Origin: Theobroma cacao
Taxonomy: Eukaryota; Streptophyta; Magnoliopsida; Malvales; Malvaceae
DNA length: 64,000 bases
Direction: 5' to 3'
Assembly: GCF_000208745.1 (NCBI RefSeq)
Contig: NC_030858.1
Coordinates: forward strand, 11,164,454-11,228,453
Positions 1 through 12,359 of this stretch are shown here, piece after piece. How positions within the stretch are numbered: the stretch's first letter is position 1; each line of letters opens with the position of its first letter. The notes beneath the pieces were generated by a model. That model was given only the letters and a program-made list of their open reading frames with translations, searched no databases and was not told the origin of the DNA. The position numbers and the translations under genes were made by a program.

Positions 1-380
1 CAAACAGTCATTCCTCTTTTTTTGGCTAAATATTTTTAACATTGTACTTGGCAACTTAAATTTGAAATAAAGGATTTGGATTACAAATTTAGTACTATTA
101 ATTTGAGCAATAGAATTCATAGAACAATGATATTCATAACTACTTTAAACATAATGCGTACAATCATCCTCAGAATGAGTATAGCAAACAAAATCCAAAT
201 TCAGTCTCAAATTTATGCTCCCAATGAAGCATAAGAAACTGCATATCACTTCCTTTTGCATAGGCACATTCAATAAGGGCTTCTAATACCATGCACATAA
301 TCAGCTTTCTCTCAATGTCACACATAAGAAAAGCAAAATATTAGTTCTACAGTAGCCCCAAGAAAAAGAATGGCACCAAC

Positions 381-3300
381 CTGCTTGTTCGCAAAAATAA
401 GAACTACTGCTCCTTTTAGCTCCTCCTCCTGAAAAAGACTCAGACTTGAAACTATTCAAGAAGAAGCAAGATAAAATATATAAACAAGCATTGACAAATA
501 AATAGAACAATGTAAACTATTCAAAGAGGTTGGCTTTATTTCCTTTCATGGGAGATGAGAAAAAGATTAAGAAGTCCTTTGAATCTGCATTGACATAACT
601 AAATTAAATACAGAAAAGGCAAAAGTAATACAGCAAGGCTATAAGTCTATAACAACCTGAACTACCATTTAAAAATTGAAGTAAATTCTGTAAGTAAAAT
701 AACATTCAGGGGAGAGAAAGGCGAGGGCAGAAAGACAATAGAGAGTTTTCATACATCATTCTTTCTTTTTGTCAAACTTCTAAGATCCAACAGTTCCTAC
801 ATTGGACCTCGAACCTTACAGGGCAATGATTTAAATGTTATCTTCACAGCACGGAATATTTCTAAGATGGATCATAGCCAGAGCATAGGATGTTTTACAG
901 AGAAAGGCTACTACAGCACAGCCAATATGATGAAATAAATCTTAATGAGTTTACCTCCAAGATTGCATGAAATTCTTCTTTAGCAATCACCAGCCTATCA
1001 GTATCACTTGAATCAACAACATAGATTATAGCCTGAGTATTTGGAAAGTAGCATCTCCAATATGGCCTGTAGTGCAAAAGGAAATAAGAAACTAGGCTGG
1101 TGGTCTATTGCTGGGAGCACTATTTGATTAAGTGAATATAGAGAAACAACATAAGTCACATGCTAAAAATCACATAGAATGAGCAATCTTTTTGTCTGGC
1201 ACGAATACACCATAGGATGCAAAATATTATTTTATTTCACAAATTTTAGACATTAAAATAACCTGGAATAATGCTAATCAATAACATCACAATTCCTAAT
1301 TACAAGAGTGGTATAAAGAGAATAATTCCATTAACACAATATTGAAATGCCATGACAGACTCAAAATTAGTTTGCTGTAAAAGTAAGAAAGAAAAACACA
1401 AAGCCATTTATAAAAACATTTAAATGTTAATAAACCATAGCCATAAAGCAAGGTTCAGATTGTACGGTAAAAGCAGTCTTTTATATTCTCTCTCTCTCTC
1501 TCTCTCGTGAATAGACACACAGAGTGATTAAGGTAGTTTAGTCTAACTTGCAGCTTTTTAAAGATCTTCATTCCAGATATTTTTAGCAATAATTGATTCA
1601 ATTAAATTTAACAGAAAAATAAATCTATAAATATCCAACCACGCATGTCCTGCATTCGCTTCAAGTGGCAGCATAAGTATAAAGGGAAGCACTCCACAAT
1701 ACCAATAAAATTCATTGCTAGCTTTGTCCCAATCTGGATGTCCATTTTCTTTTGGAATGTCTCACAACTTTGTCCTCTTTCTATTTGTAAACCCTAACAC
1801 TTATTTTTTTCCATACATCACATTAATTTTGATTAAATTACCTTTTTGATCACTTAACTTTTCCAGACTTTCTGTTTTGATCACCCAACTTTGAAAAATA
1901 ATGTTAAGGTCACCAACATTTATAAGGTGTTATTATTTTGGTCACTTCGTCGTTAAAAGATAACAAATCTTCCACATGGCATTCCATGTTAGCTGCTTTG
2001 CCACGCATAAATAAAAAATTAAAAGAGAAGAACTAAAATTTTTTCCTCATCATGTGGCAGAGTAGCTAGGGTGGATTGTGGTGTGGAATTATAAGGGAGA
2101 GGTCTATTATCTTTTAATGGCTTAGTAACAAAAACATTAACACTTAAAAACCTTGGTGATCAAAACATTATTTTTCTAAGTTGGGTGACAAAAACAGCTG
2201 CTTGTACACAAAATGCAAATAATATAATGTAAGAAATAAAGAAAAACGTTGCATGTTTAGAAAAGTTACCTAATACTAGTCTGTCCACCTGCATCAGTAA
2301 ATGATAAAGATGTTATCAGGACAAGAAGGCAGACATCACTTATGTTCTGAACAATTAAATGGCTAAAAATAATAAAAGAATGCAAAATTACCGAACAAGA
2401 TATTCAATTTCAGTTTAATGCTAAGGGATTAAAATTCCATGACTAGATAATTTTATTTTAACAAGGTTCAATGGCTTTGAATAATGGCAAATTAGCATCA
2501 GAAAAGAAAAACCTATTCAATGTAGGTTTGCAGAAATAAAGCTTGGATTGGCAGCCAAAGGAAAGTTTTATTTGTTCTGGTTTCTCTTAAGTTTTGAGAC
2601 AGATGTCTCAAATAAGTAAATTTTATTTCATCCAGCTTTAACAAAGTAATGCTCTGATTATAAATTGTCGTCAGTTCTCTGAATATGCTTCAACTTGTTA
2701 CTTACTATGCTGGTTTCTCAGATGAGAAACTTAGAACAGATACATAAAGATATTGACAAAAGGCAAAAGAATCATGTAAATTGTGGATTGAAAGCCAGAT
2801 CCAGCTACTTTATGCTATTGAGGTTAAGGTAACATAAGTATTAATTATCTCCAGTCAAAGCTTTGATATAAAAAACTATGAAGCTTCAAATTCTTGGAAT
2901 AGTAACTGTTTCACCATAAGTTTTGACAATTAGGGTGTTTTTTAGTTAATTTGAATATACATTTGATGCAAAATTTTCTCATTTATTCTACCTTAAACAA
3001 TCAAATCGATATGAAAATATAATCAAATTGGCAGGACATTGCTATAACAACTCTACTATACATGTTAAAAATCTAGATCAGGAAGTACTGGTAGGCATAC
3101 CTAAATCCCAAACTTGAAATTTGATGTTATTGTACTGTACTGTTTCCACATTAAATCCAATTGCTGCGCCATGCAGAAGAAAACAAATCAAAAAGCAATT
3201 CTTAAATATAAAAGAAACCTCTGATTTGCAGTGCAAATCTTAACTTCTCTACTTTTAGTCATAACAGCATATCAAATGCTGAGTAATTTCTTTTCTCAAA

Positions 3301-3603
3301 CATAAAGAAACAGAGAAAATGGAAAAAGGAAGACTAACTTGGAATTGTGGAGACAACTTCACCCATCTGAAGCCGATCTGCAACCAAAAAACCCAAAACG
3401 AAAAGCACAAAATAATCAAAAAATAGAAAATACCCATTTCATAAATCCTGATATTAAAATGGGTGTCACTTAAAAACATAAAAAGGATGAGAAACTATAC
3501 AAAGAATGGTGGTTTTGCCAGCATTGTCGAGGCCGAGAACAAGGATCCGAGCCTCCTTGTTTCCAAAGAGGGAAGAGAACATTCTTGTAAAAAGTATACC
3601 CAT
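381..3603 (-). CDS. ARL1: ARL1/ARFB-type ADP-ribosylation factor-like GTPase, 5' six exons (partial)
   Basis: Small Ras-superfamily GTPase; ARL1-type proteins recruit golgin tethers and traffic factors at the trans-Golgi. Coding exons on the minus strand are 3501-3603, 3339-3377, 3101-3163, 2270-2288, 955-1066 and 381-428. All junctions are GT/AG and the phase is kept throughout, giving 128 codons of about 182 expected. The start [14 protein letters not shown] has the Gly2 myristoylation site. Visible motifs are the P-loop GLDNAGKT (residues 24-31), the switch I segment IPTIGFNVET, switch II WDLGGQTSIRPYW, and NKQ of the NKxD guanine motif at the end of the last visible exon. [15 protein letters not shown] and [17 protein letters not shown] stretches fit ARL1/ARFB better than canonical ARF1. 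The C-terminal exons, including the Asp of NKxD, lie beyond the left edge. A pyrimidine-rich TGCAG at 3687-3691 may be the acceptor of a 5'-UTR intron. No stop or frameshift is seen, so the gene is probably functional. Confidence 0.93.
1489..1506. repeat. (TC)n microsatellite
   Basis: Uninterrupted TC dinucleotides in the large ARL1 intron. Confidence 0.9.
1872..2197. mobile_element. Foldback MITE in an ARL1 intron
   Basis: About 326 bp with imperfect terminal inverted repeats of roughly 95 bp. The left arm starts ctgttttgatcacccaactt and the reverse complement of the right arm starts ctgtttttgtcacccaactt. The similarity continues through a shared TTAAAAGATAA block. There is no ORF and I see no clear target-site duplication. 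Superfamily is uncertain; long arms suggest a Mutator-like foldback. It lies in the 1.2-kb intron between exons 4 and 5. Confidence 0.7.
2270..2288 (-). other. 19-nt microexon of the ARL1-like gene
   Basis: This exon encodes the switch II piece between WDLG and RPYW (residues GQTSI and parts of the flanking Gly and Arg codons). It is bounded by TGATGCAG upstream and GTAACT downstream. Without it the flanking exons (phase 1 end, phase 2 start) would be out of frame, which supports it as a true exon. Confidence 0.88.
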
Positions 3604-3939
3604 CTCGTTAAATACAAATAAAATTACTCTCTCAGTGCATGAATTTGGATCAGATCTGCGAAGCAGCACCCCTTCGATTTTCCTCCCTGCACAAAAGGAG
3701 AGAGCCTGTTTGCAAGAGGAGTTGGGATTTCGTGAGGGGCTGAAATGAGAATTCGACAAGTAGAGGGGAGAGAATTGCAAAGGCTGAAACTATCCCCGGT
3801 TTTTTTTTTGTTGCTGGTGTTTTTCTAATATATTCCTGGGAATGGAATCGAATCGAAATGGAGACAAAATAGAGAGAAGAAAGAAAAGCAACGAAACAAT
3901 GGGTGGAATTCTGTGCGGTGATGGAACAGCCGCAGCCAA

Positions 3940-4005
3940 TACATGATTGGGCCACGTGGTTCCTTAGGAAGTCGTAGGATTTCGCAAATTGCTGACGCGA
4001 TGACG
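3940..4005 (-). promoter_or_regulatory. Candidate ARL1 promoter motifs
   Basis: A G-box core CACGTG sits at 3953-3958, about 350 nt upstream of the ARL1 start codon, beside a CCAAT motif. A pair of TGACG motifs with a 3-nt gap lies near 3992-4004. These are short motif matches only; no transcription start can be read from the sequence. Confidence 0.3.
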
Positions 4006-4064
4006 TCTAGCCTGGGGCGGTTGATTTTGGGAGGGAAAAATAACGGCCGCATAAGCATATGCAA

Positions 4065-5525
4065 AACCTACAAAATATTTAATTATAGTGCTTAAATGAT
4101 AAAAATGTTGACGCTATTCAATCTTTTAGATTGGATTTGTTTCTCCTCCATTGGTCTGCTAGATCGATGGTATGCAATAATTAAGGAGAAAAAGAAATAT
4201 AAACAACATATGAACTACGTGCTTAATGATTGGTCACAACCAAAAAACGATCTTTAGTGTATCATCTGATGGTTTTTACGAAGCTCGACCATGCAGAGTT
4301 AACCATTTACTCCTAACATTAGGATAAAGATGGATGGATGTTCAGGGTTTTCTCAGGACTGGTCATGATGAATTTCAGGTCAAGCAATGAGTAGCTCTGG
4401 AATCTGGACATTGCTCATGCTAGCCGAGAATGCAACTATTTTCTTTGGTTCCTCATTGACATTTTCACATATGTGTTTTAATTTATCCTCTTTTCACTCT
4501 TCAAAAATATCATGTTTTTTTCAATTCTGATTCTGAGTCGCATGTGTGGAATTGGATTGAGATTATACTAATTTATGAGTGCAAGTCTACTGTATGTAAA
4601 TGAACACATGGTGAATCAGAATTTTCCACCCATCCTTTCCCATTGGAAATTAAGATACTGCCATGTATGGATAGCCATTTAATAGGATACCATTTTTCAC
4701 TTTCTTTTTGTCCTTGGCATCTAATTGTTACATTACATAAAAGTTAATTTGTAATAATATCTATATTATTTTAATAAACTTTTGAATTTTAATCTATATA
4801 TACACAATTATGAGATGGCTCTATGGACTTAAATAATAACATATAAATACTATACATTGATGATATATCAAATATAAATTTATATTAAATTACATAATTG
4901 AAGTAATTCTCTACTTTAACTCATAATTTAAACCTAATACTTTCAAATTGATTGTGAACAAAATTTATAACAATTAATGTTGCATTTTGCATATATTAAT
5001 CTGAAAAGAAAAGGAGAAAGGAATATGTATCATGCGAATGAGGTGTGAAGCAACGTTTCTTGAATTTCACAAATATTGAAGTCGAGCCCAATTGCATCAC
5101 CCTCTTAAATTTCCATTTTCCAACAAGGTTTTATCCTCTTATCCGTGAATAACTATTGCAAATTTTGTCTAAAAGTCCACGGTTTATGCAACTAATTGCG
5201 GGAAAGTAACTTTTGTTTGTTGAAATTTTATGTTATTACAAAAGATTATCTCCATTGATCCTTCGTAATGAATGTTATACATTGAGTGGGATTTAAAATG
5301 CAAAAGATATTAGGTTTATGTTGGAAAAGTTACAAATGCATGAACATTCTCAATTACTTGTACCATGAGCTCAATTAAATGTTCGGTTAAGCCTAGCTAC
5401 CAATTAGAGTGTATAGGGCTTAATTTTAAACCTAATTACATACGAGTATAGGATACCAATGACTAATCACGTACCACGATTTTGGCAACCTTGATTCATA
5501 TCCGCTAATTACCCTCCCTTTTAAA
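4065..5525. other. AT-rich intergenic DNA, nothing recognised
   Basis: No ORF, RNA gene or clear repeat structure was seen between the ARL1 promoter and the thaumatin-like pseudogene. It is AT-rich and unique-looking. Confidence 0.5.
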
Positions 5526-5528
5526 GCC

Positions 5529-5536
5529 ATATATAT
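5529..5536 (+). promoter_or_regulatory. TATA box of the PR-5-like pseudogene
   Basis: The run atatatat lies 52 nt before the former start codon at 5588, a normal plant TATA-to-ATG distance for a short leader. The promoter could therefore still be active although the ORF is dead. Confidence 0.5.
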
Positions 5537-5587
5537 GCCAACCTTGGAAAGGACATTAACGAGAGCCACTCTTTCAGCTTTTGCATC

Positions 5588-6251
5588 ATGGGCTCTTTTA
5601 AATACCTCTCATGCTGCTTTTCTTTCTAATCACCTTCTTCTTCACCTCGACTCAGGCTGCCACTTTTGAGATCCGAAATCAGTGCCCTTCACAGTATGGG
5701 CAGCAGCAGTTCGTGGTGGAGGTCGCCAAGTCAACCGAAGCCAAGCATGGACGATAAACGTGAGGCCCGGAACAGCACAAGCTCGAATATGGGCTTGAAC
5801 CAAGTGTACCTTCGACTCATCAGGTCGTAGCCGGTGAGAAACAGGTTATTGCAATGGGCTCCTACAATGCCAGGCTTGTTGTTCACCCCCAAACACGCTC
5901 GCTGAATATGCTTTAAATCAGTTCAACAGCCTGGACTTTTTCGACATCTGGCTTGTTGATGGGTTCAATGTTCCTATGGACTATAGCCCAATATCTGGGG
6001 GGTGCCGTGGAATCAGATGCAGTACTGATATCAATGGGCAGTGCCCAAACCTGCTTAGAGACCCAGGTGGGTGCAATCCATGCACGGTTTTGAAGGCCGA
6101 CCGATATTGTTGAAACTCAGGGACTTGTAGGCCAACAGAATACTCCGGGTTTTACAAGCAGAGATGCCTTGACGTTGTAGCTACCCCAAGGATGAAGCAC
6201 CTTCACGCCTGTCCTGGTGGAACCAACTACAGGGTCATCTTTTGTCCCTGA
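5588..6251 (+). pseudogene. Thaumatin/osmotin-like (PR-5) pseudogene
   Basis: Thaumatin-like proteins are secreted, disulfide-rich defence proteins, many antifungal. The remains span the full length without introns, as in osmotin-type genes. A signal-peptide-like start reaches a stop at codon 14, with the hydrophobic remainder in another frame. The mature N-terminus (ATFEIRNQC) is followed by a frameshift into [21 protein letters not shown]. Later come a stop after RIW-A, another where SGRSRC is expected, the stretch [20 protein letters not shown], the cysteine-rich block [16 protein letters not shown], and a stop where a Cys codon became TGA. The family's C-terminal pattern GGTNYRVIFCP ends at the original-looking stop at 6249-6251. 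Several stops fit single-base changes of TGT/TGC or similar codons. The family assignment is firm; the gene cannot make an intact protein. Confidence 0.92.
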
Positions 6252-6728
6252 AGCAGCTTTGAGCAAAGTTAATGCGCCCTCTCTTTCTTCTGATTAATTT
6301 ATGCTTAGAATAACGTTGCAGGCTTGCAAAGAATAAATGTTTCTAAGGGTCAAGTTTCTCATAATAAAGTTTATGCTAACTGATTTTACATTTGTTTTTG
6401 AGGAAATGAATTAAAAAAAAAGACTGCAATCTTTCGATGAAGGAACCAAAAGAAAATAAAAGACACCACTTATACAATAAAACTTAATAATTTGACTAAG
6501 ATTTTACTCTCAAACAATTGGCAACTCCATTTTACAATTATAATATTCTAGCCTTTCAATCTATGCCGGTTTGTATTTTGGATCTAAGAAAAGCTTATCA
6601 CAGTGCCTTACAGTTCCTTTAAACACCATACAAGCAGATTCATCACCAATGGAGCATAGGCATGAACTTTCCTCTTTCCAGCAGCTGATAGAATATCTCA
6701 ATCTATATATAATCTATACTTTTGTAGT

Positions 6729-7837
6729 TCAGACATCTTTTTGGGCAGTGAAACAATAATCAGGTGCTTGGACGGTTGAATCTGGCAGAGTTGCACCAAC
6801 TTCAAATGTCATCACGTGCGTTATTATTCCTGAAAAATTTTCCTGCTACTGAGTCTATATATATTTATATATATATACACACACATATATTGCATAACTG
6901 TAAAAGAAACATGCATATACGTTAAGAGCTGTGCCGCAAACCTGCAATTATTTAATCTATGATTTCTAGTTTCAGCGGTGAAGTCAAAAATTTTACAAAA
7001 CCGAATCAAATGAATTATTTGTAATAAATATATATAATTTTTTTATCTGGACCGAATGAAATTTTATTATTAACATTTATGTATTCATAAATTTGGTTTG
7101 GCTAGTTGGGCTGCCCGATTTAATTATATGTAGAAAGAGAAAACTGTCTTAAAATTTTCTTCTTTATCAAGGAAAATCTCTCTGGCCATGAAAAATAAGA
7201 AAGTAAAATCCCTGAATGCTTATACAACCAACGTTTGCATTGTCATAACAAAGTGCATGTAAGTATTTATAAAAAAAATTTTCCCAAAAAAAATTAAATG
7301 AAAAGAGAATTGCACCTAATCACTTTTCAAAATTGAAACTGATCTCATATAAGAAAGAAATAAGAATCTCGTACCATCATAGAAATCCCATCGAACTGGC
7401 CTCTTAGTAGCAACATCTTCATAGTACCAGATAAAATCCACTTTCTCCCACACATTACAAAGGAACCCATCCTTGACTTCAGTCCCCAAATAATTAGCTC
7501 CATCAAGAAAATCAGGCCTGGGAATTCCAACCCCAAAATCAACGGTCTCGCATGTGCCATTCGTGCCTAGAGTGTAGTAAAACGAAGTGCCATTGTTCCA
7601 CTCTATATCGTACATAAACACCCCAAGCTGCTTCTGCTGCAGGTTAACATTGCGGCCTTTTGGCCAGTCATACCAGAGGTCAGTGATTTGGTGACCCCCG
7701 GAGTACAGAGTCATGCAAAGAAGTGCGTGGAATTGTTCAGGCCATGGTGTTGGGTCAGGCCATTCAACTGAAGGATTTATAGATTGCAGAAATATTATTG
7801 ACGACGTTACGCACAAAAGGAAGTTTTTCAGCCTCAT
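6729..7837 (-). CDS. Secreted At4g14100-like protein, two exons
   Basis: Coding exons are 7375-7837 and 6729-6829. The donor is G|GTACGAG, the acceptor TTTTTCAG|GA, and the intron is 545 nt. The product is 187 residues ending at TGA 6729-6731. Residues 1-20 or so form a signal peptide ([18 protein letters not shown]). Characteristic blocks follow: [66 protein letters not shown], then HVMTFEVGA and a Cys-containing tail in exon 2. NGT sequons suggest N-glycosylation. These blocks match the plant family around Arabidopsis At4g14100, which is often auto-annotated as glycosyl-group transferase without, to my knowledge, biochemical proof. The reading frame is intact, unlike almost everything to its right. 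The start is the first Met before the signal peptide. Confidence 0.85.
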
Positions 7838-8640
7838 CTCACTTGGGACTTTTTCCTTGTTGAGCCAGATAAGATTCTTTGTTTTTGTTGTTTGCTTTTC
7901 TATGCAATTTTGACAAAGGGATCATAAAGTTTCCCAAAAACAAAAAAAAAAAGGGGAAGGAGGATGAGAATGGATTAAGATAACGGGTGTAACTTGTGTA
8001 AGCTTAAATTAGTGGTTGGAAATTTGTCGGCAGAATGGCTATGTTTGGGGGGTAAACAAGTAAATTAAGTTCAACACAGGGGCCCTCATCATTTTCTTGG
8101 GAAGAGATTGGTAAAGGCCCAAACAGAATACTAACTGGAAGCCCATAATTAAAAAGGTGCACAACCATATTTTGTTTCAAAATGGACTTGATATATTTAC
8201 CAAACAATTAAAATGGGAGCATATAAATCTAACGTCTAACATCTAACATAAAAGATACAATGAAAGTTAAGGTACAAGTGATGACAGGAAGTTTTAACTT
8301 TTTTAATGATATTGTTGACATTTGGTGGATAAAATTTGGGATGAATTATAGGGAAATGAAGGATAGAGAACTAAGATAAAAAGGGATTACAACAAATGTT
8401 AACTATTTATGCCATTTTAGTGGAGGTGACATTGACCCTTAGTAAAAGTGTGCCATTTTAATGAAGGTGACATTGAACCTTATCAAATGTGAACAGCTAG
8501 TGAGGGCCACCTTTAGGCTTCTCTAAATGGCTCAAACTTAGTGAGGGTCAAAAATTGCTTTCTTCTAATTCTTCACCTTTAAAAGCAGTCATTGCTCGAC
8601 TTCATTAATCGTTGTCTTTAACAAGAGTTGTGACCCCTTC
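7838..8640. other. Intergenic region upstream of the At4g14100-like gene
   Basis: It should contain the promoter of the minus-strand gene ending at 7837. No unambiguous TATA or CAAT arrangement stands out. A short degenerate tandem duplication (8410-8491) is the only structure seen. Confidence 0.4.
8410..8491. repeat. Two-copy tandem repeat, about 41 bp
   Basis: Two diverged copies each run from tgccatttta through gaggtgacattga to a short AT-rich tail. Confidence 0.7.
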
Positions 8641-8984
8641 TAAAATAGTAAAGAATTTATCCTAACAAGAATATATATATTATTATTTATTAACTTTATT
8701 GATGTCTATAAACTATATACATTTATTATACTTATTCCATACAAATTATTAATAAATATCATTCATCATAAAACAAATTATTATGCATAAGCTTGTCAAA
8801 AAAAATTATTGCACAAAAAACAAGCATTCTCATTTATAAATTAATTCTTGAAGTTAAAGAATACAAATATGAACTTTGATATATCAATTCTTGAAATAAA
8901 AAACACAACTAATTTTCTTAACACCTTGCTAACTATGCTCTTTTTTGGCATTTCTTTTCTTCATAAACTCACTTGGTTGTCAAT

Positions 8985-9360
8985 TTTCATCAATATGTTA
9001 ATATAATCCTTCATCTTTAACACTGCAAATTCTTTACAAGATTGAGACTTTGCATTTGTCTTGTTTTGTCAAAGCCTTGAAACTCTTTCATAAGCTTGTC
9101 CTAGGCTTCTTTTGCGAACTCGCAAGTCATTATCCTAGTGAAGATTCCATCTGTCACTACACAATGAATGTATGACAATACCTTGGTTTTGTTAGCCACC
9201 TTCTCACTATGCTATTTAATTTGAGCTATTATGGGGTTAGCTCTAAATGTATAAGGTTCTTTTATTTGCAAAACAACTTCTTATAGATCAAATGCTCAAA
9301 GGTAGGTATTTATTGACCAAATGAAAAATTTTTTGCATTGAAGATGTGAGGTGTTTGGTG
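8985..9360 (-). pseudogene. Ty1/copia gag (UBN2-type) remnant
   Basis: The minus-strand translation in shifting frames gives FRANPIIAQIK, HCVVTDGIFTRIMTCEFAKEA, DKLMKEFQGFDKTRQMQ and LNLVKN. These match the copia gag UBN2 region (typically SEEIFTRIMTCESAKEAWDKL). The Trp codon of that motif is now a stop and frameshifts are present. The polymerase part is absent to the left, so only the 5' part of an element survives. Confidence 0.75.
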
Positions 9361-9472
9361 TGTGAAGTTGGTTAAGACCATTTGCAAGGTTTCAATTTAT
9401 AGTATGAAGAGGTTATTCTACAAGTTTGGTGAAGGCTAAGGTGTTGTTTTTAACTCCTTTAAGATTAGTGTA

Positions 9473-9484
9473 GCTCTGATACCA
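9473..9484 (-). promoter_or_regulatory. Copia primer binding site
   Basis: On the minus strand it reads TGGTATCAGAGC, the usual copia primer site pairing with initiator-Met tRNA. It directly abuts a putative LTR end (plus-strand tgttgtag from 9485). Confidence 0.75.
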
Positions 9485-10395
9485 TGTTGTAGATAATGCA
9501 TCAAGCAAATAGGCTATTATCTTTAGTTCCTTGTTATCTTATCAGGGAAAACATAGGTTATACTTAGTATGCTTTATTCATTTTGTACCAAGAAAATAGA
9601 ATCTTACCCTTGGTTCAAATATAATCAAATAAAGGAAAACTTGGTGTAAAAGTAAAATAAAAAAAAGAAAAATTCAGAAATAGCAACTAACAACATATGT
9701 TTTTATTAACTTGAAAATATATATACATCTCTGCATAAGTAGTAAACATTAAAAAATATAATTCAAATAAAAAAATATTAGCTTTTCTATAATACATTAA
9801 TATAAGGCAGAAGGCATACATTTTTTCTATGCATGCATAGGCTACATGTCATTGTCATGAAATAAACCAACAAGTAGTCTGTAAAAAATGCCAAACAGAG
9901 GCAAGTGCAAAAGGGTTCCTCAAGGTATGTCATGCAAGTCTCAACCTCAATGATCTATACCAAAAATTGTTTTCTAGATTTCAGGTTGCAATAGTTTTAG
10001 CTTGAGGACAAGATATTTGTATAGTCATATAACCAGTGAGGTCATGGCCTATAAAGAGGATTTAAACTAGATTTTCCAAAGTAGAAAGTTAATTAAAGTT
10101 AGCTTTAGAGGCAATTGAGTAGTTGCATTGATTGAGATGGGAACAAGAACATTAGAAGAGTTAGTTGCTACACTATTGGAAAGATAATGGATTGAGATGC
10201 TGTTACGCAAAGAAGCTTTAATACCATAAAAGGATTTGATGTTTTAAATGGAACTGACCTTATATTATATTAGTCACATATTAACAGATGTACATACTAA
10301 TATAGATGTAATCTCAGTGAATTCAAAATACAAGACAATTATATGTGCAGAATCTGATATGATTCCATTGATATCATATTGTAGCAAACTTGCTA
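9485..10395 (-). mobile_element. Putative 5' LTR of the decayed copia element
   Basis: Placed by position only: it begins (plus strand TG at 9485) immediately beside the primer site. The outer end is not resolved, and the second LTR was not found left of 8985. The right limit is approximate, set by the neighbouring gypsy LTR. Confidence 0.4.
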
Positions 10396-10415
10396 TTTGA
10401 TTTAATACTCCTTAT

Positions 10416-12124
10416 TGTCGATTTTGCACACGCAAGTATACGTATCGAATAAGTAATATAGTGATGAAGTAGAGTATCGTTCCTATGGAGATTTGTTTCT
10501 AAAATTTCACTAAGTACTAAAATTATAAAAGAAATTAATCTTATTTAAGTAATTCAAAAATTGAAAAAATGTAATTAAAAACAATTAAAAATCAACATTA
10601 AATAGACTAACAAACTAAATAAGTTAAGAAAAGCAACATGTTAAAGTCCTAGGATTATAGGTTCATTCAACATTTCATCTAATACCAGCTTTTCTTGTTA
10701 TTTATCTTTCCTGGGTGGTTTTACTAACCTAGAATCTAAAACTATGGATAAGTCTTCATCAAGTAGCTTGTACAAATACCTAACTTAATTAGTTTACTAT
10801 ATATCTATAGGAATAAATTAAGTTAAGTTCATTAAACAAGTATCCTAATGTGGCTTTGTATGGCAATTGGCGTATGTCTATCCGAATCACAAATCAGATC
10901 ACCTAAGTGATGTGAACATACACTATTCAAGTCTTATTCCAATCTAAAATCTCTCTGTCGAGTCTCAATTAGATTCACAAATCAATTAATTGTTGGTCAA
11001 ACAATTAAAAGCATTAAGAACAGATTTGAATAAGCAAAACTACACCTATTCATGATAAATAAAAGATAAACTAATATTCAAACTACATGTTGAAATCCAC
11101 CATAAGCCTACAAAGATAATTTAGCTCATAATATGTAATAAAACAATATTCAAAGAATTTTAGCCATAAATCCTAGTTAAAGAAAATAAAAGAAACACAA
11201 AAGTAGAGAAAAAAACTAAGTGTTGAAGCTTTGCAATCTCAATTCTCTCTCAAATTCTCTTGTTTTCTTACTTTGTTCTTGGCTCCAAATCTCCAAAATA
11301 GCTGGTTGCTGCCTTCTGCTTAAAATCTCTTAAAAAGGTATCTTAAATAGGCTCCAAGTAACCTAATTTCCAAAATCTTGTAAAATTTTTATTTTTGAAA
11401 AATCATCCAGCACTGCAACGCTACTTCTTCAGCATTGCAGCATTGAGCTCTCAGGAGAATGTGTTGTGTGCTTCCTTTCACCAGTGCTATAGCTGTCTAT
11501 AACTTTGAACATGATTTTCACCCTGATTTGTTCGAAACTGGGTAAGGTGGTAAATATGAAAGTTTTAGACCTATCTCTTACCTTTTCAATGGTTCAAGAA
11601 TTACATTAATTGGACTTTTGGATTGAAAGATATGCTCTAAATACTGTATCATATTCAGTCCATGCATATTGCTGCAGTGCTTTGACTTTGACAAATATTT
11701 TGACCACTATCCATTCGAACTGGGTAAAGTGGTAAATATAAAATTTATAGCCTTTCCTCTTAGAAGTCTAGTGGTCTAAGAATCACTTCATTTGGAGTTC
11801 TATAAAGAGAGAGATGGTCAAAATACTGTAATATATACGAATGAAGCCATCATCATACTTGCATGGATTTTCATTAAATAAGCCTTTTTCATCAAATTTC
11901 CTATAAAAAGCAATAAGAGAAATTACCAATACTACTTTTAAAGTAATTTAAAACAAAATAACATAAAATTTAACTAAAATAACTTAAATTAACTACTCAA
12001 CATGTAATCAAACTTAAACTTGAAAAACACCTAAAATGCTACTATTCGAACCTAAAATCTCAAAGATCTAACTACTTAAAGCCCCTAAAATGCATCAAAA
12101 TAACTCTATATAATAGAGTTATCA
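10416..12124 (-). repeat. 3' LTR of the Athila-like element (1709 bp)
   Basis: Starts tgtcgattttgcac and ends gagttatca on the plus strand. It is longer than its partner mainly because a segment with the core gaactgggtaa.gtggtaaatat is duplicated (about 11500-11640 and 11685-11830). Confidence 0.88.
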
Positions 12125-12138
12125 CACCCCCAAACTTA
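12125..12138 (-). promoter_or_regulatory. Polypurine tract of the Athila-like element
   Basis: Minus strand TAAGTTTGGGGGTG lies directly before the LTR start TGATAA. This is the usual plus-strand priming site of Athila/Tat-type gypsy elements. Confidence 0.8.
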
Positions 12139-12343
12139 AGATTTTGTTAGTCCTCGAGCAAAATATAAAACAGCATGCAATAACTTAATCATGAAAACAT
12201 TTAACTAAATTTCAATTGCACCATTTCATTAATCACATTTAATATCCTCAAAAGTTAATCCATATTCATAATTCTAAGCTACACACAAATATTATTCAAG
12301 TTCATGTTTCAATCCAAAAGCAAACTCATCATTAAGTGAAATT

Positions 12344-12359
12344 CTGTGTGTGTGTGTGT
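12344..12359. repeat. (TG)n microsatellite
   Basis: Eight TG units in the 3' non-coding part of the Athila-like element. Confidence 0.9.

Noticed and set aside
3650..4064. ORFs upstream of and overlapping the ARL1 start
   Set aside because: They fall in the promoter/5' UTR and have no recognisable domain.
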